The notes under the pieces are model-generated. The model was not told where the DNA came from. It made no database searches and was given only the letters and a program-made list of their open reading frames with translations. From the NCBI GenBank assembly GCA_947652115.1, contig OX393570.1, forward strand, positions 4,899,259 to 4,963,258: a stretch of 64,000 nucleotides of DNA, read 5' to 3'. Made by a program: the position numbers and the translations under genes. Each line of letters begins with the position of its first letter. Within the stretch, counting starts at the first letter, position 1. Shown piece by piece: positions 10,099-19,429 of this stretch. This stretch comes from Blastomussa wellsi (taxonomy: Eukaryota; Cnidaria; Anthozoa; Scleractinia; Plerogyridae).

Positions 10099-11238
10099 TT
10101 AAAGTGTAGTGGCAGACAAAGATCTTTTCAGTACCACTTCACGCGTTCTTCCATGAACAGAATCTAAATCTTCGGGTGATTTGAAGGATGCTGATCGTGT
10201 TGGTTTTTCCATGGTATGCGGCTCTCTAGCGTCAAACGGATCCTTTCGCCTGACAAATCTTTCGCCACCAACTGCTGTCTGGTGTACTTGAGTTTTTCTC
10301 CCCTTTCGGATCAGCTCTCGTACGGCATTCCTAAAACGGCGGTCTCTATAACAGTAGAGCAGAGGATTAAATAGTGAGTTCAACTGCGTCATCAGATCAG
10401 TAAACCGAACAGCGGCACTCGTGTTAAAGACTGCAAAAAAGTTACCCAAGATTTCAGATACAAACAGTGGAAGAAACGAAAACATGAGTGCAGCAGTTAG
10501 TAAGCCAGTCGTCTTGGCAACTTTAGATTCAAGTTTCGTTCTTATCAAAACGGTGACTTGGCTGATTTCGTTTGTGCTGCGTTTGCTTATTCCAAGGTAG
10601 ACCTTTCGATAGAAGAACGCAATAAGAATTAAGCAAAGTGCTCCCACAGAGGCACACATGGTATACCAGCCTTCCAGAATTCTAGGATCCAAATCGACCG
10701 TGGCCAGTATGAGGGTTGGGAGTGTTGCGAAAAACGCGGTGAGCCAGGCGGCAATCGCGAGTTTTTTAAGCCGGCCATCTGTGATGATAGTCTTGTAGTC
10801 CATCCATTTTTGAATCGCCACGTACCTCTCCCAGCCAATGATAGTCACGTGGAATAGGGTAGCGAAAAAGAAGAGAAACATGAGGAAAAGATTCACCAAG
10901 TCTAACATACACGCATGCACAAACGAGGTTTGATAGTGAAATGACATTAAGATATCAACAGTGATACTTAACGGCATGACTGTAGCGCCAATAAGAAGGT
11001 CTGTTACAGCTAGGCTAGACAGTAGAATGTTTGAGGGTCTTTGTAGCTCTTTGCTCTGTTTCATAGCTAAGATGACCATTGCATTCAAAAGAATGGTAGC
11101 GGGTGTAGCAATGAGTGCGGTGGCTTCACTAAACCAGTAAAAAGTAGAGGCCTTTAAATCCCACGATGATGGTGTATTTGGGCAAAGAAACGTTGAGCTG
11201 GATGAACTGTTGGTTATTTCGGTGTTGTTTAAGTCCAT
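10099..11238 (-). CDS. Rhodopsin-like (class A) G-protein-coupled receptor, intronless
   Basis: A single 379-residue frame with seven hydrophobic segments. Class A landmarks are a TM1 Asn in LLNAMVILA (about 52), D80 in LAVTDLLIG, C110 before TM3 and C195 in loop 2 (likely disulfide), ERY at 137-139 at the end of TM3, and NPLLY at 291-295 in TM7. TM6 reads FSFLPLF, so the usual CWxP tryptophan is absent. The N-terminus has Asn-X-Ser/Thr sequons at N4 and N10. The tail after 310 is rich in Arg, Ser and Thr. It fits the large cnidarian expansions of amine/peptide-like receptors; the ligand cannot be predicted. A TATA box or introns were not recognised. The downstream copy at 9690-9990 shows local tandem duplication. 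Confidence 0.92.
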   Translation of the reverse strand: MDLNNTEITNSSSSSTFLCPNTPSSWDLKASTFYWFSEATALIATPATILLNAMVILAMKQSKELQRPSNILLSSLAVTDLLIGATVMPLSITVDILMSFHYQTSFVHACMLDLVNLFLMFLFFFATLFHVTIIGWERYVAIQKWMDYKTIITDGRLKKLAIAAWLTAFFATLPTLILATVDLDPRILEGWYTMCASVGALCLILIAFFYRKVYLGISKRSTNEISQVTVLIRTKLESKVAKTTGLLTAALMFSFLPLFVSEILGNFFAVFNTSAAVRFTDLMTQLNSLFNPLLYCYRDRRFRNAVRELIRKGRKTQVHQTAVGGERFVRRKDPFDAREPHTMEKPTRSASFKSPEDLDSVHGRTREVVLKRSLSATTL

Positions 11239-11897
11239 TTTGGTATGTAGGATAAAACTCTTTTAAAGGTAAACGAAGCGATCCACGATGACCGTTAAAT
11301 TTTCAGTTGCTTTGTATGTGACCAGCTGCTTCAGTTGGTTACAAGGCCTTTTTACTCCTATCGATGAATAAGATTAAAGGAGTACCATTAGATTAAGGTT
11401 AAAATTAATATTAAGATTAAGATTAATATTAAGGAAGTACCATTTTTTTAACTGTAAATATTGTAATTTTTAATTCAATTTTTATTTTTGCTGTGTAACT
11501 TTTTTTTAACTTAGCTTTAATAATTACATTATAATGCACTTTTGAATATTTTTTATAGAAAAAGCAAAATATAAGTGTTAAATATTATTAGTCAGGAATG
11601 GCTAGCCAGACCGCTATATTTAAATACAAGGCCTTTCTTTCGAGAGTTTTCTCTAACTTTGTCAAAATTAAAATTTCATCAGTAGGTGAATACAATTAAG
11701 GAACTGACTGTTCTGGCCGAGCAGTTCTGATCAATAAAGAAATTCTCTTCACGAATGGGCTAGTCTGTATAGCTTTCATTATTATCGTGTGGAAATAAAG
11801 GCTGTCTGTCTGTCTGTCTGCCAATTTTGACTTATTGGAAAGAGCCATAAAACATGTATAATTACCCATAGAACCCTTTATTTAAATGTTTTCCGAC
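11239..11897. other. AT-rich intergenic DNA
   Basis: A degenerate (ATTAAG)n-like stretch lies at about 11385-11440, and a (CTGT)n microsatellite at about 11801-11821. No gene is seen. Confidence 0.5.
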
Positions 11898-11910
11898 ATT
11901 TCTTGAGTAG

Positions 11911-11912
<2 letters not shown>

Positions 11913-11955
<43 letters not shown>

Positions 11956-12165
11956 GTATAACAATATAATTTGGTTTTATCAACTGGGTTGATAATGTCA
12001 ATTGGCCACCGTAAAGAGATTCAAGAGCTGACGTTTCGAGCGTTAGCCCTTCGTCGGAGCCGACGAAGGGCTAACGCTCCGACGAAGGGCTAACGCTCGA
12101 AACGTCAGCTCTTGAATCTCTTTACGGTGGCCAATTGACATTATCAACCCAGTTGATAAAACCAA
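11913..12165. mobile_element. Penelope-terminus hairpin element, copy 2
   Basis: The arm GGGGTAAGTTTC...GTGCTGCGTCGGTGGGAAG folds back on itself through TTTCGAGCGTTAGCCCTTCG. It is flanked by an exact 15-bp duplication ATTTCTTGAGTAGAG (11898-11912 and 12166-12180). Near 12079-12107 lies a hammerhead-like core: CCGACGA, then GGGC-TAAC-GCTC, then GAAAC and GTC. Confidence 0.78.
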
Positions 12166-12357
12166 ATTTCTTGAGTAGAGCTCTGCGCAGATAACTTTTA
12201 CTTGAAAATAACCCCATTAGGGTACAAGGCGGTTGGACGGTGAAGAGTTGGCTTCATGAAACATAAACATGTGCGCCTTCCCGTTCGCATCAGTCCCACA
12301 ACGCCATGCAAACCGCGTGAAATCAATCCCAAAACGCAAAGCATGCAACGCATGACC

Positions 12358-12437
12358 CAACCTCGTTCCCAGGGTTTTTTTCCTTCCTCGTTACACGTCA
12401 CGAAGAAAGAAAAAGCCCTGGGAACGAGGTTGCGCAT
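12358..12437. repeat. AACCTCGTTCCCAGGG palindrome
   Basis: AACCTCGTTCCCAGGG at 12359 and CCCTGGGAACGAGGTT near 12417 are inverted copies around a short spacer. A more compact version lies near 59939-59972. This is a dispersed palindromic repeat with no coding role. Confidence 0.6.
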
Positions 12438-12480
12438 GACCAAGGAGCGACGCCTGGGGATGAGGCAGCGAAAAACCCAG

Positions 12481-14637
12481 CGCTGAAGGTATGCATGTTT
12501 TCCGTTTCCGCGGCTGACTAAAAGTTAATTGCGCTTAGATGAAAGCAAGCTCAGGGCCGATCACGTTTCCTGACATAATTGAAGGGCAAAAGAAACTGTT
12601 AACAATTCACGGATGGAGAGAAGGAGATCAATCTTTGCATGAGGCACACAATCACGAGAACCTACCGCTTGGTCTTTATATTAATAGAGCTGGTTTGGAA
12701 GCTTTGCTTTGCTGAATGGACAAGAGTTATCCAAATACGAGGTATCAAACGCTTAAGAAGGGGCTTAACTAGTCTAATTTTATTCTCAAAATCTGTTTGT
12801 ACCTTATGAACGCAGTTAAGGGCGTAGCTTGAGGGGGTGCCCGTCCCCCTCTCCCCACACTCCTTCAATCTCGATCTAGGTCATTCGCCTGCGAAAACAT
12901 CTATAAACAGTTTCTATACATTATGATAGTCTTTCAAATGATTTTTTATCTTAATCATGCAGCTTCTATTAACCGAAAAGCGTCCCTTGGATTTTCGATG
13001 TGTTTCTACAAATAGCGTGATACTGTCCCTTTAAGGCTTACAAAAAAAAAAGCGACAACACTAGCAATTATTTACGCAACAGACGCACTTCTACAAATAT
13101 GACTAAGATTACGCTTGCATCCGTTGCGAAGCGAGTATAGCGAGCAAGCCAAACAAATATAAAAAATCTATACAAAATCGAGATTTGACGGAATGTACTG
13201 CGTGGCGACCAGAATGCAATTTGCAGCTATCAGAATGCACTGCGCAGCAACCAGAATGCAGTGCACTCTGGTGGTGTTTTGCTTTGAGATATCATCGGCC
13301 TTCATTCGGTGATCTTCGAAGTTAGCGTCCAGCTTGGAATACCGTTCTGACAGATACTTAATAAGGGGGCGGCAGACGTCTCGTCAAATAAAGTCATAGT
13401 CTTAAACCAGGACTGGACTATTTCAAAACAAATTAAAAAATGGGAAAATAGGGAGGTTGTAACAAACAAAAAAATAATACTAAAGGTTAATTTAAATATT
13501 TCAATTTTTCTGATCTTGAATAATCCTGGTGTCTCACTGAATTCTGAAACACTGACCATTGAATATTATACAACTTTTTTCGATCTAATCGTCTTTCCGT
13601 TTGAACCTTTTAAAACTGGTAGTTTCAAAGGTCTTCAAAGTTTCACCAAAACAACCCTGGTATACCCTGTCGACTCCCTAAAAAAATTATACTTTCAAAT
13701 AATTACGAAGTATACTTTTAAATAGTCCGACAAGGTACAATTCATTACTTTAACATTAATTCTTATAGACGTAGACTCTTGTTGTGTGAATCACGATTTA
13801 TTCTCTTCGCTTGTGTGATAAATAAAGTCGCGCGATCATTGCTAAAATTGATTTTGTAAATTACTGCCGAAAAAGTTATTCCAAACATGGGGCAGAACCT
13901 TTGTAACGTTCTATACTTTCAAACAACAGCTGTTCATTGTTAAAAAAATTCATTTGATAGTGTTTCATTTCTCTTGTCATTATCGGTATAGCAACAAACC
14001 CCTAACAACAAACAAACTCCTAAGATTCTCGATCGGAGGTTATACGGAAGCACTGATCCAGGCTACTTAATTATGCTGCAATTTACATTACCCTCAAACC
14101 TATATTTAAGTTTATTAGAGTGGAACTTCTGATCGCTGTAAGAATTATCTGGCCTGTTAATGTTATCATCATAAAAAGATTGGTAGCTTAGAGTCCAGTG
14201 TGCAGAGTCCAGTCCAGAGTACGGTCCTGATTTTAGACTATGCCGACGGCGTTTTTCCTCTCGACGCAAAAATATAAAGAAAGCCTGATCGCAGGAAATA
14301 GATTGTTTAACTCAAATTAACCGTTAACTGTGCGTTTTCGTTGTTGATTTCTACCTGTACTTCGGGCTGCCATGTGCTTCTTAATGCATCATCTTCTCTG
14401 ACTTCGGCGGCCGCAGGTGAGACTTTGACAATATTTCACGCATTCGCACTGAAATTCTATAAGCGTTATTACCGGCTTTGACATCGTATGCAATACAAAG
14501 TTAACAGACAGGCAAAATAGACCAAAATAACCGCAGTAATTTCATATCCTTGGGCTACATGCACTTAACTATACACCCTGTAGACAGTGTCCCCATTTTG
14601 TGGTTTTAGTACTGCTATTTCAGCTCGGCTTTACTTA
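12481..14637. other. Gene-free stretch
   Basis: A degenerate short tandem built on CCAGAATGCA lies at about 13205-13270 (four irregular copies). The rest is AT-rich with only short ORFs on both strands that show no domain or codon signal. Confidence 0.45.
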
Positions 14638-14640
14638 CTT

Positions 14641-14800
14641 TAGAGGGGGTAAGTTTCTGAAGAAACTGTGGTGCTGCGTCGGTGGGAAGTATAACAATAT
14701 AATTTGATTTTATCAACTGGGTTGATAATGTCAATTGGCCACCGTAAAGAGATTCAAGAACTGACGTTTCGAGCGTTAGCCCTTCGTCGGAGCGAATGAT
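14641..14800 (+). mobile_element. Penelope-terminus arm, single copy without fold-back
   Basis: The same arm as in the hairpins (AGAGGGGGTAAGTTTC, GGTGCTGCGTCGGTGGGAAG, ACGTTTCGAGCGTTAGCCC) is present once, running into TTCGTCGGAGCGAATGATT. It may mark the border of a longer decayed element to its right (14800-15620). No target duplication was identified. Confidence 0.6.
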
Positions 14801-15797
14801 TTGGAATAGGTAATTCGACGCGCGCTAAAAATCGCATTTAAGAAGAAACAAAATTTACCTACCTCGACTAAAAACGAATGTTCTCGCCTAAACGGAGCGT
14901 GGCTTGGCCACGAAGGTATCAAACGAAAGCTGACTAGTCGATAAGTCTTTGGAACATATCGATCGGATTTGTTTTATTGTTTCAACGAAATACGGAATCG
15001 TTAAGTCGAAGTGTCCGGAAATAGGGGTGTCCGGGAAATAGGGCAACATACTGTATACCATACAGCCCTCAGTTAAGAGTTCAAAAGGAAAGGAGAAAGC
15101 CTTTTTAGCTTTGTTCGTGAAAATCGTCGAGAGAAATTGGAAAAAAATTTTTGTTCTGTAAAAAGCCTTAGGACTATAACATATAAGCCAACTAACCGTT
15201 ATTTCGGGGATACGCAAATTTCGAAATTCTACTGCGACAGTTGGCATTTCCGTGCCCGGCACAAAGTTTCCCACACAAATATCCTGTCATCTGTAAATGT
15301 AAAAGGCTTATCCGTTCAATGCTTTTTTCTGGAAGTGTCCTCGAACTCAAGATCAGCGGATATCGTATTTTACGTGAATAAAATACTCTTCAGTCCCGTA
15401 TCTTTCATATTCACAAATTTTTAGTTTTTCTGTCTTCGCACTCCTTGACATTAACGAAAAAATATCATACTTTGTTTCCCATGCCCATATTTTTCTATAC
15501 AAATTATGTCCACTGCCTTTTAAACATATGGGCCAAACTTTAATTCGGGTACTTGGTATACAAAATTTCGTCGTCATCAATTGGTGCATATCATGTTTTC
15601 GTGCCACTCGCAAAGAATTTTCTATTACATTAAAAACTATTTATTCCCCCACGTCAGTGACAATCAACTGAAGACATCAAAGCAGCGACGGCGAATTGCG
15701 GATCTGAAATTAAATCGTTATTAAAAATATACCGAATAAAATAATGCGCGCTTCCCATTTTAGCTGCGCCTAATGCAGTTCAAAGCGCAGAGACGTT
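14801..15797. other. Unclassified repeat-like DNA with overlapping frames
   Basis: A 128-codon minus-strand frame (15274-14888) and an 86-codon one (15613-15353) are present, with plus-strand frames overlapping them. None has a recognisable domain or splice context. They may be remnants of an element beginning at the adjacent Penelope arm. I do not call a gene. Confidence 0.35.
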
Positions 15798-16669
15798 GGC
15801 CGTTTTTATGCTAGAGACGTTAAAGCCGTCCGAGACGTTAAAGCTGTCTCGAGACGACTTTAACGTCTAGCATAAAAACGGTAATTTAGACAGACAGCTT
15901 TAACGTCTGACAGCTTTAACGTCTTCTCGTAAGAGCGTCTAAACGATGCCCTTAACAGACCGCTTTAACGTCTCAGACGTTAAAGGCGTCTAGCATAAAA
16001 ACGGGACGCCGTTAACTTGGACGCCTTTAACGTCTGCCTCGTCCCGAGACGACTGGAACTAGTCAGCTTTTCATCCTGATATCGAGACTCAACGCAAAAC
16101 AACATGGCGGCCAAAGAGTCTCGGAGCAGAAAGTGGAGTGAAAGTGAACTTAAAGTATTTGCAGCTGTTCTTGCTGACGACGAAACTGAATTTGCATTGT
16201 CTTTGGAGACTCTGGCACTCAAAAAGTCATCAAATCTTCATATTTTTGAAGATATTAAGAAAGAGCTCGATGGTCGTTTACAGAAAGAGAACGCATGCTC
16301 GTCTAGTTCTAAGAAAGGGAAAGCGATTCGGGAGATCGATACGTCAGAAGAATTACTTTTCTTTTTCCAAAACATTTTTAACATCTCCATTCTTTGTGTT
16401 TCTTGACGACGGAGATAAAAAGACTTCAGAAGATTCGATCCCGCCATGTTTCCAGCAAGTTGCAAGTCGATTTGTTCGTAAATGCGCGCGAAAAGTTTAC
16501 TCGTGTCCAGTGTCCTCCGAGTGTAGAACCCAGTCTTTTTTGTTTTTTTATTTCTGTTTTTCTGAAAAGCAGTCTGTTTAATGCGTCCCGTTTTTATACT
16601 AGACGTCTTTGACGTCTTAGACGTTAAAGACGTCTAGACGGCTTTAACGTCTCTAGCATAAAAACGGCC
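15798..16669 (+). mobile_element. Harbinger-like non-autonomous element carrying a SANT-type ORF
   Basis: Outer inverted repeats GGCCGTTTTTATGCTAGAGACG and the exact complement close the element. GTT lies on both sides (15795-15797 and 16670-16672), a 3-bp target duplication. Several inner copies of GTCTAGCATAAAAACGG and TTTAACGTCT in both orientations make the ends multi-layered. One ORF (16104-16406) is contained inside. Harbinger elements normally encode a DDE nuclease plus a Myb/SANT protein; only a SANT-like part is seen here, so the element needs a transposase in trans. Confidence 0.75.
16104..16406 (+). CDS. Myb/SANT-like protein fragment inside the Harbinger-like element
   Basis: The frame encodes 100 residues opening with RSRKWSESELKVFAAVLAD, a Trp-anchored helix like the start of Myb/SANT-type DNA-binding domains. 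Acidic and Lys-rich helices follow, then a low-complexity SSSSKKGK patch, and the last 20 residues turn hydrophobic and look out of frame or intronic. In Harbinger transposons the SANT protein helps bring the transposase to the nucleus and the ends. Here the rest of the domain is missing, so it is either a 5' exon whose partner was deleted or a captured host exon. ATG context (ACAACATGGCGG) is good. Confidence 0.5.
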   Translation: MAAKESRSRKWSESELKVFAAVLADDETEFALSLETLALKKSSNLHIFEDIKKELDGRLQKENACSSSSKKGKAIREIDTSEELLFFFQNIFNISILCVS

Positions 16670-17013
16670 GTTGCCGCTATTTTGTAATTACCCCATAAAT
16701 ATCCTGATTTCGGTAGATGGAAAAGTTTTATTTCAACCGAATGTTTTCTGTGTTATGGTAATTTTGTTTTACTTGGAAGTGTTATTATTTTCGCCAATAA
16801 GGAAGAAACGCAACACTTCAACACTTTGTGTTGAAAGGAAGAAGGTTTATCCTTTGTTAGCCACCTACATAGGACGTAGAAAAACCACTTACATGCAAGG
16901 ATGTTATTTTCAAAAGAAAATTGGATTTTCTTGAGATTGCCTTAAAGGGACAGGTCCTTCGTGTTCGGCGCAGGTGCAAGCCCACCCAACTTCATTGTCA
17001 ATGAACTAATCGG

Positions 17014-17174
17014 GAAGTATAACAATATAATTTGGTTTTATCAACTGGGTTGATGATGTGAATTGGCCACCGTAAAGAATTCACATTATCAACCCAGTTG
17101 ATAAAACCAAATTATATATATTGTTATACTTCCCACCGACGCAGCACCGCAGTTTCTTTAGAAACTTATCCCCT
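17014..17174. mobile_element. Penelope-terminus hairpin element, copy 4 (minus orientation)
   Basis: Inverted arms GGAAGTATAACAATATAATT and its complement meet at GAATTGGCCACCGTAAAGAATTC. The right end is the GGGGATAAGTTTC side. An 8-bp direct repeat CTAATCGG flanks it (17006-17013 and 17175-17182). The loop lacks the TTCGAGCG core found in other copies. Confidence 0.7.
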
Positions 17175-17182
17175 CTAATCGG

Positions 17183-18379
17183 TTTCGAGTTGTGAACTTG
17201 TGCTTGTGCCCAGAATAAATCCGACGGGACGACAATAAATTCCATGTTCAACACAATTTCATTTTCTGTGAGAATCCGTTGACATTTCCGAAAAATGTTT
17301 GCATCATTCCTTTCAGGATGTATTCATGGTACATACGTTCAAACATATAAGTGCATAAACTTTTTTTAACTCGAGTTTTCCGGTTAAGTACTGAACAAAA
17401 TACTTAAAGAATTGGAGTCGGAAAAAACAAAAGAAATTCAAATATGAAATAACACCTCTGTTGTAGAGTTAACCAAGACCGCTGAATAAAACGACTAAAG
17501 ACGCGTCTATACAGGGTTAGTCTCGACCTGAAGTAAAATATTCGCAAATACCAGTGAGAACAGGAAATATTAACAACTTTGTGCATTGTTTCGTCTTACG
17601 CTTCAGTGCTTTTCTGCAGGTATTTGTGAATATTTTTCATCGGATTGAGGCTAACCCTGTGCAACTGAGTATTTAGTCTTTTTGTTCAGCGGTCTTGGCT
17701 AACTCGAAACTGGACTATTTTCCCGCAAAAGTCACTTTACAAGCTTGAGATTGTTTCTTTAATCCAATCGGCTGACGCTATAGCTTGCACATGCGCAAAA
17801 CCGTGAACCTGTCTCTTCAAGTAAAAATTTTAAGCACAAATATGAGAGCCTCTTGAATTCCGTGTTTATGCAAACTTTGTAAATTCTTCTCGCGCACTTT
17901 ACAACTGAAAAGGCAAAGAACTTAGTGTCCGACAAAGTGGATAAACTGATATTTTCGACTCACCTTTCAGTACCTGCTCAAACTCAAAAATGATGTTTTT
18001 GTTCTACAATTTCGTGTTGTAATCCTCGCTGCAAGGCCGAGAAATTTGTGCTTTCGGCTTTTTCTTTCTCGCTAGCTTTTCAATTTCAGTGAACCACAGT
18101 CCCAATACCGAGATGAATAATTGTCCAATTCGTGTCTTCGAATCCAATACTGATCGCCAAGGAAAAAGAGCAGCTGCTATTGCCGAGAAGTTAGAGCGTT
18201 CGACTTGAAATGTCCATGTCCCTATCTAGCTGGTGTTGTTCTCGGTAGCCCCGAGTTCAGCTCCTTGCATGCGCTTATAAATAGCCAACTGGTCTGCCTC
18301 CTGCCACTTGAGATCGTTAATTTGCGTTTATTTACAATATTTGTACAATTACTTGTTTACATTGTACGGTAGCCCATAA
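17183..18379. other. Gene-free stretch
   Basis: Only short frames without recognisable domains. A possible inverted pairing of GGTATTTGTGAATA (about 17620) with TATTCGCAAATACC (about 17540) is present. Confidence 0.45.
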
Positions 18380-18380
18380 C

Positions 18381-18735
18381 TGTCACATCAAAAACAAATT
18401 GCTCACATCAAAAACAAATTTTTCACATTAAAAATAAATTGCTCACATCAAAAACAAATTGGTCACATTAAAAACAAATTGCTCACATCAAAAACAAATT
18501 GGTCACATTAAAAACAAATTGCGCACATCAAAAACAAATTGCTCACATTAAAAAGAAATTGCTCACGTCAAAAACAAATTGTTTGCATTAAAAAACAAAT
18601 TGCTCACATCAGAAACAAATTGCTCACGTTAGAAACAAATTGCTCACATAAAAAAAAATTGCTCACATTAAAAAGAAATTGCTCACATGGAAAACAGATT
18701 GCTCATATAAAAAACAAATTACTCACATCAAATTC
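18381..18735 (+). repeat. 20-bp minisatellite, about 17-18 copies
   Basis: Unit close to GCTCACATCAAAAACAAATT repeats in exact 20-base register across almost the whole block, with one 21-base unit near 18590. Variation is concentrated at a few positions (CATCA/CATTA, GCTC/GGTC). The 66-codon frame across it is a by-product of the repeat. There are no unique spacers, so it is not a CRISPR-type array. Confidence 0.95.
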
Positions 18736-18939
18736 ATAAAAAATTTTTTCGGTTAATTTGTGAGCTCTACATTTCACGAGGTCTCGAAGATGAAAGATAC
18801 AGAGTCTCTTTGTCCAAGAATGAGAACAAAGGTAAACACAATTTGTCCGCGATTCTGACGACAACGCTCATCCTCGGTGTAAAACCTTAATTTACCAGTG
18901 ACGCAAAACAAAGAACAAACAAGACAACAAAGAACCTCG

Positions 18940-19140
18940 AAACAATGGTCGGTTTCAGTAGCATGAAGCGACAGATAGTATTTTTACTCCCCCCTGAATG
19001 GGATGCTAATCCATCGCCGGTCTACCCCCCAGCAGTAGTACCCCCAGCGGTCATCATTTATCGCCTGGGAGGGGGGATGTGGAGGATTTTTTTGCGACAA
19101 GGGAGCGGCTCATCAGTTGCTTCTATGGTAATGCCTCACT
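18940..19140 (-). repeat. SINE tail, reverse orientation
   Basis: GTTTCAGTAGCATGAAGCGA, AGTATTTTTACTCCCCCC and GAATGGGATGCTAATCCATC are the reverse complement of the SINE tail blocks found elsewhere in the window. Confidence 0.6.
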
Positions 19141-19321
19141 GCGTTTAGATTAGGATTTCTTTTTGCCGTTTATATACTCGAACACCGGATCGTGTCCTAA
19201 TTGGCCTTGTAATGGTTTTAACGAAAACGCACCGTCGTCCATTTTGCACGCCTAAACCCGATGCACATTTGTGCAGACGCGTGGATATATCGCTGGACAA
19301 AAAAAATTGTGGAAAATCAGG

Positions 19322-19424
19322 ATTGGGCCTCCGGGACTCCGGGCCTCCGGGACTCCGGGCCGCCGGGCCGTGGCGGGCCGCTGGGCCTTCGGGCCTTCGG
19401 GCCGCGGGGCCGCGGGCCTGCTTT
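19322..19424. repeat. GC-rich GGGCC(T/G)(C/T)CGG minisatellite
   Basis: About 100 bases of nearly pure G/C made from variants of CGGGCCTCCGGGACTC and CGGGCCTTCGGGCCGC, inside otherwise AT-rich DNA. Pro/Gly/Arg-rich frames on both strands are artefacts of the composition. Confidence 0.85.
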
Positions 19425-19429
19425 TAGCA

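Noticed and set aside
14888..15274. 128-codon frame on the minus strand as a gene
   Set aside because: No domain or splice context, overlapping frames on the other strand, and it adjoins a Penelope arm; probably repeat-derived.
18381..18735. CRISPR-like array of 20-bp repeats
   Set aside because: Repeats are contiguous with no unique spacers, and the surroundings are an intron-bearing animal genome. It is a minisatellite.
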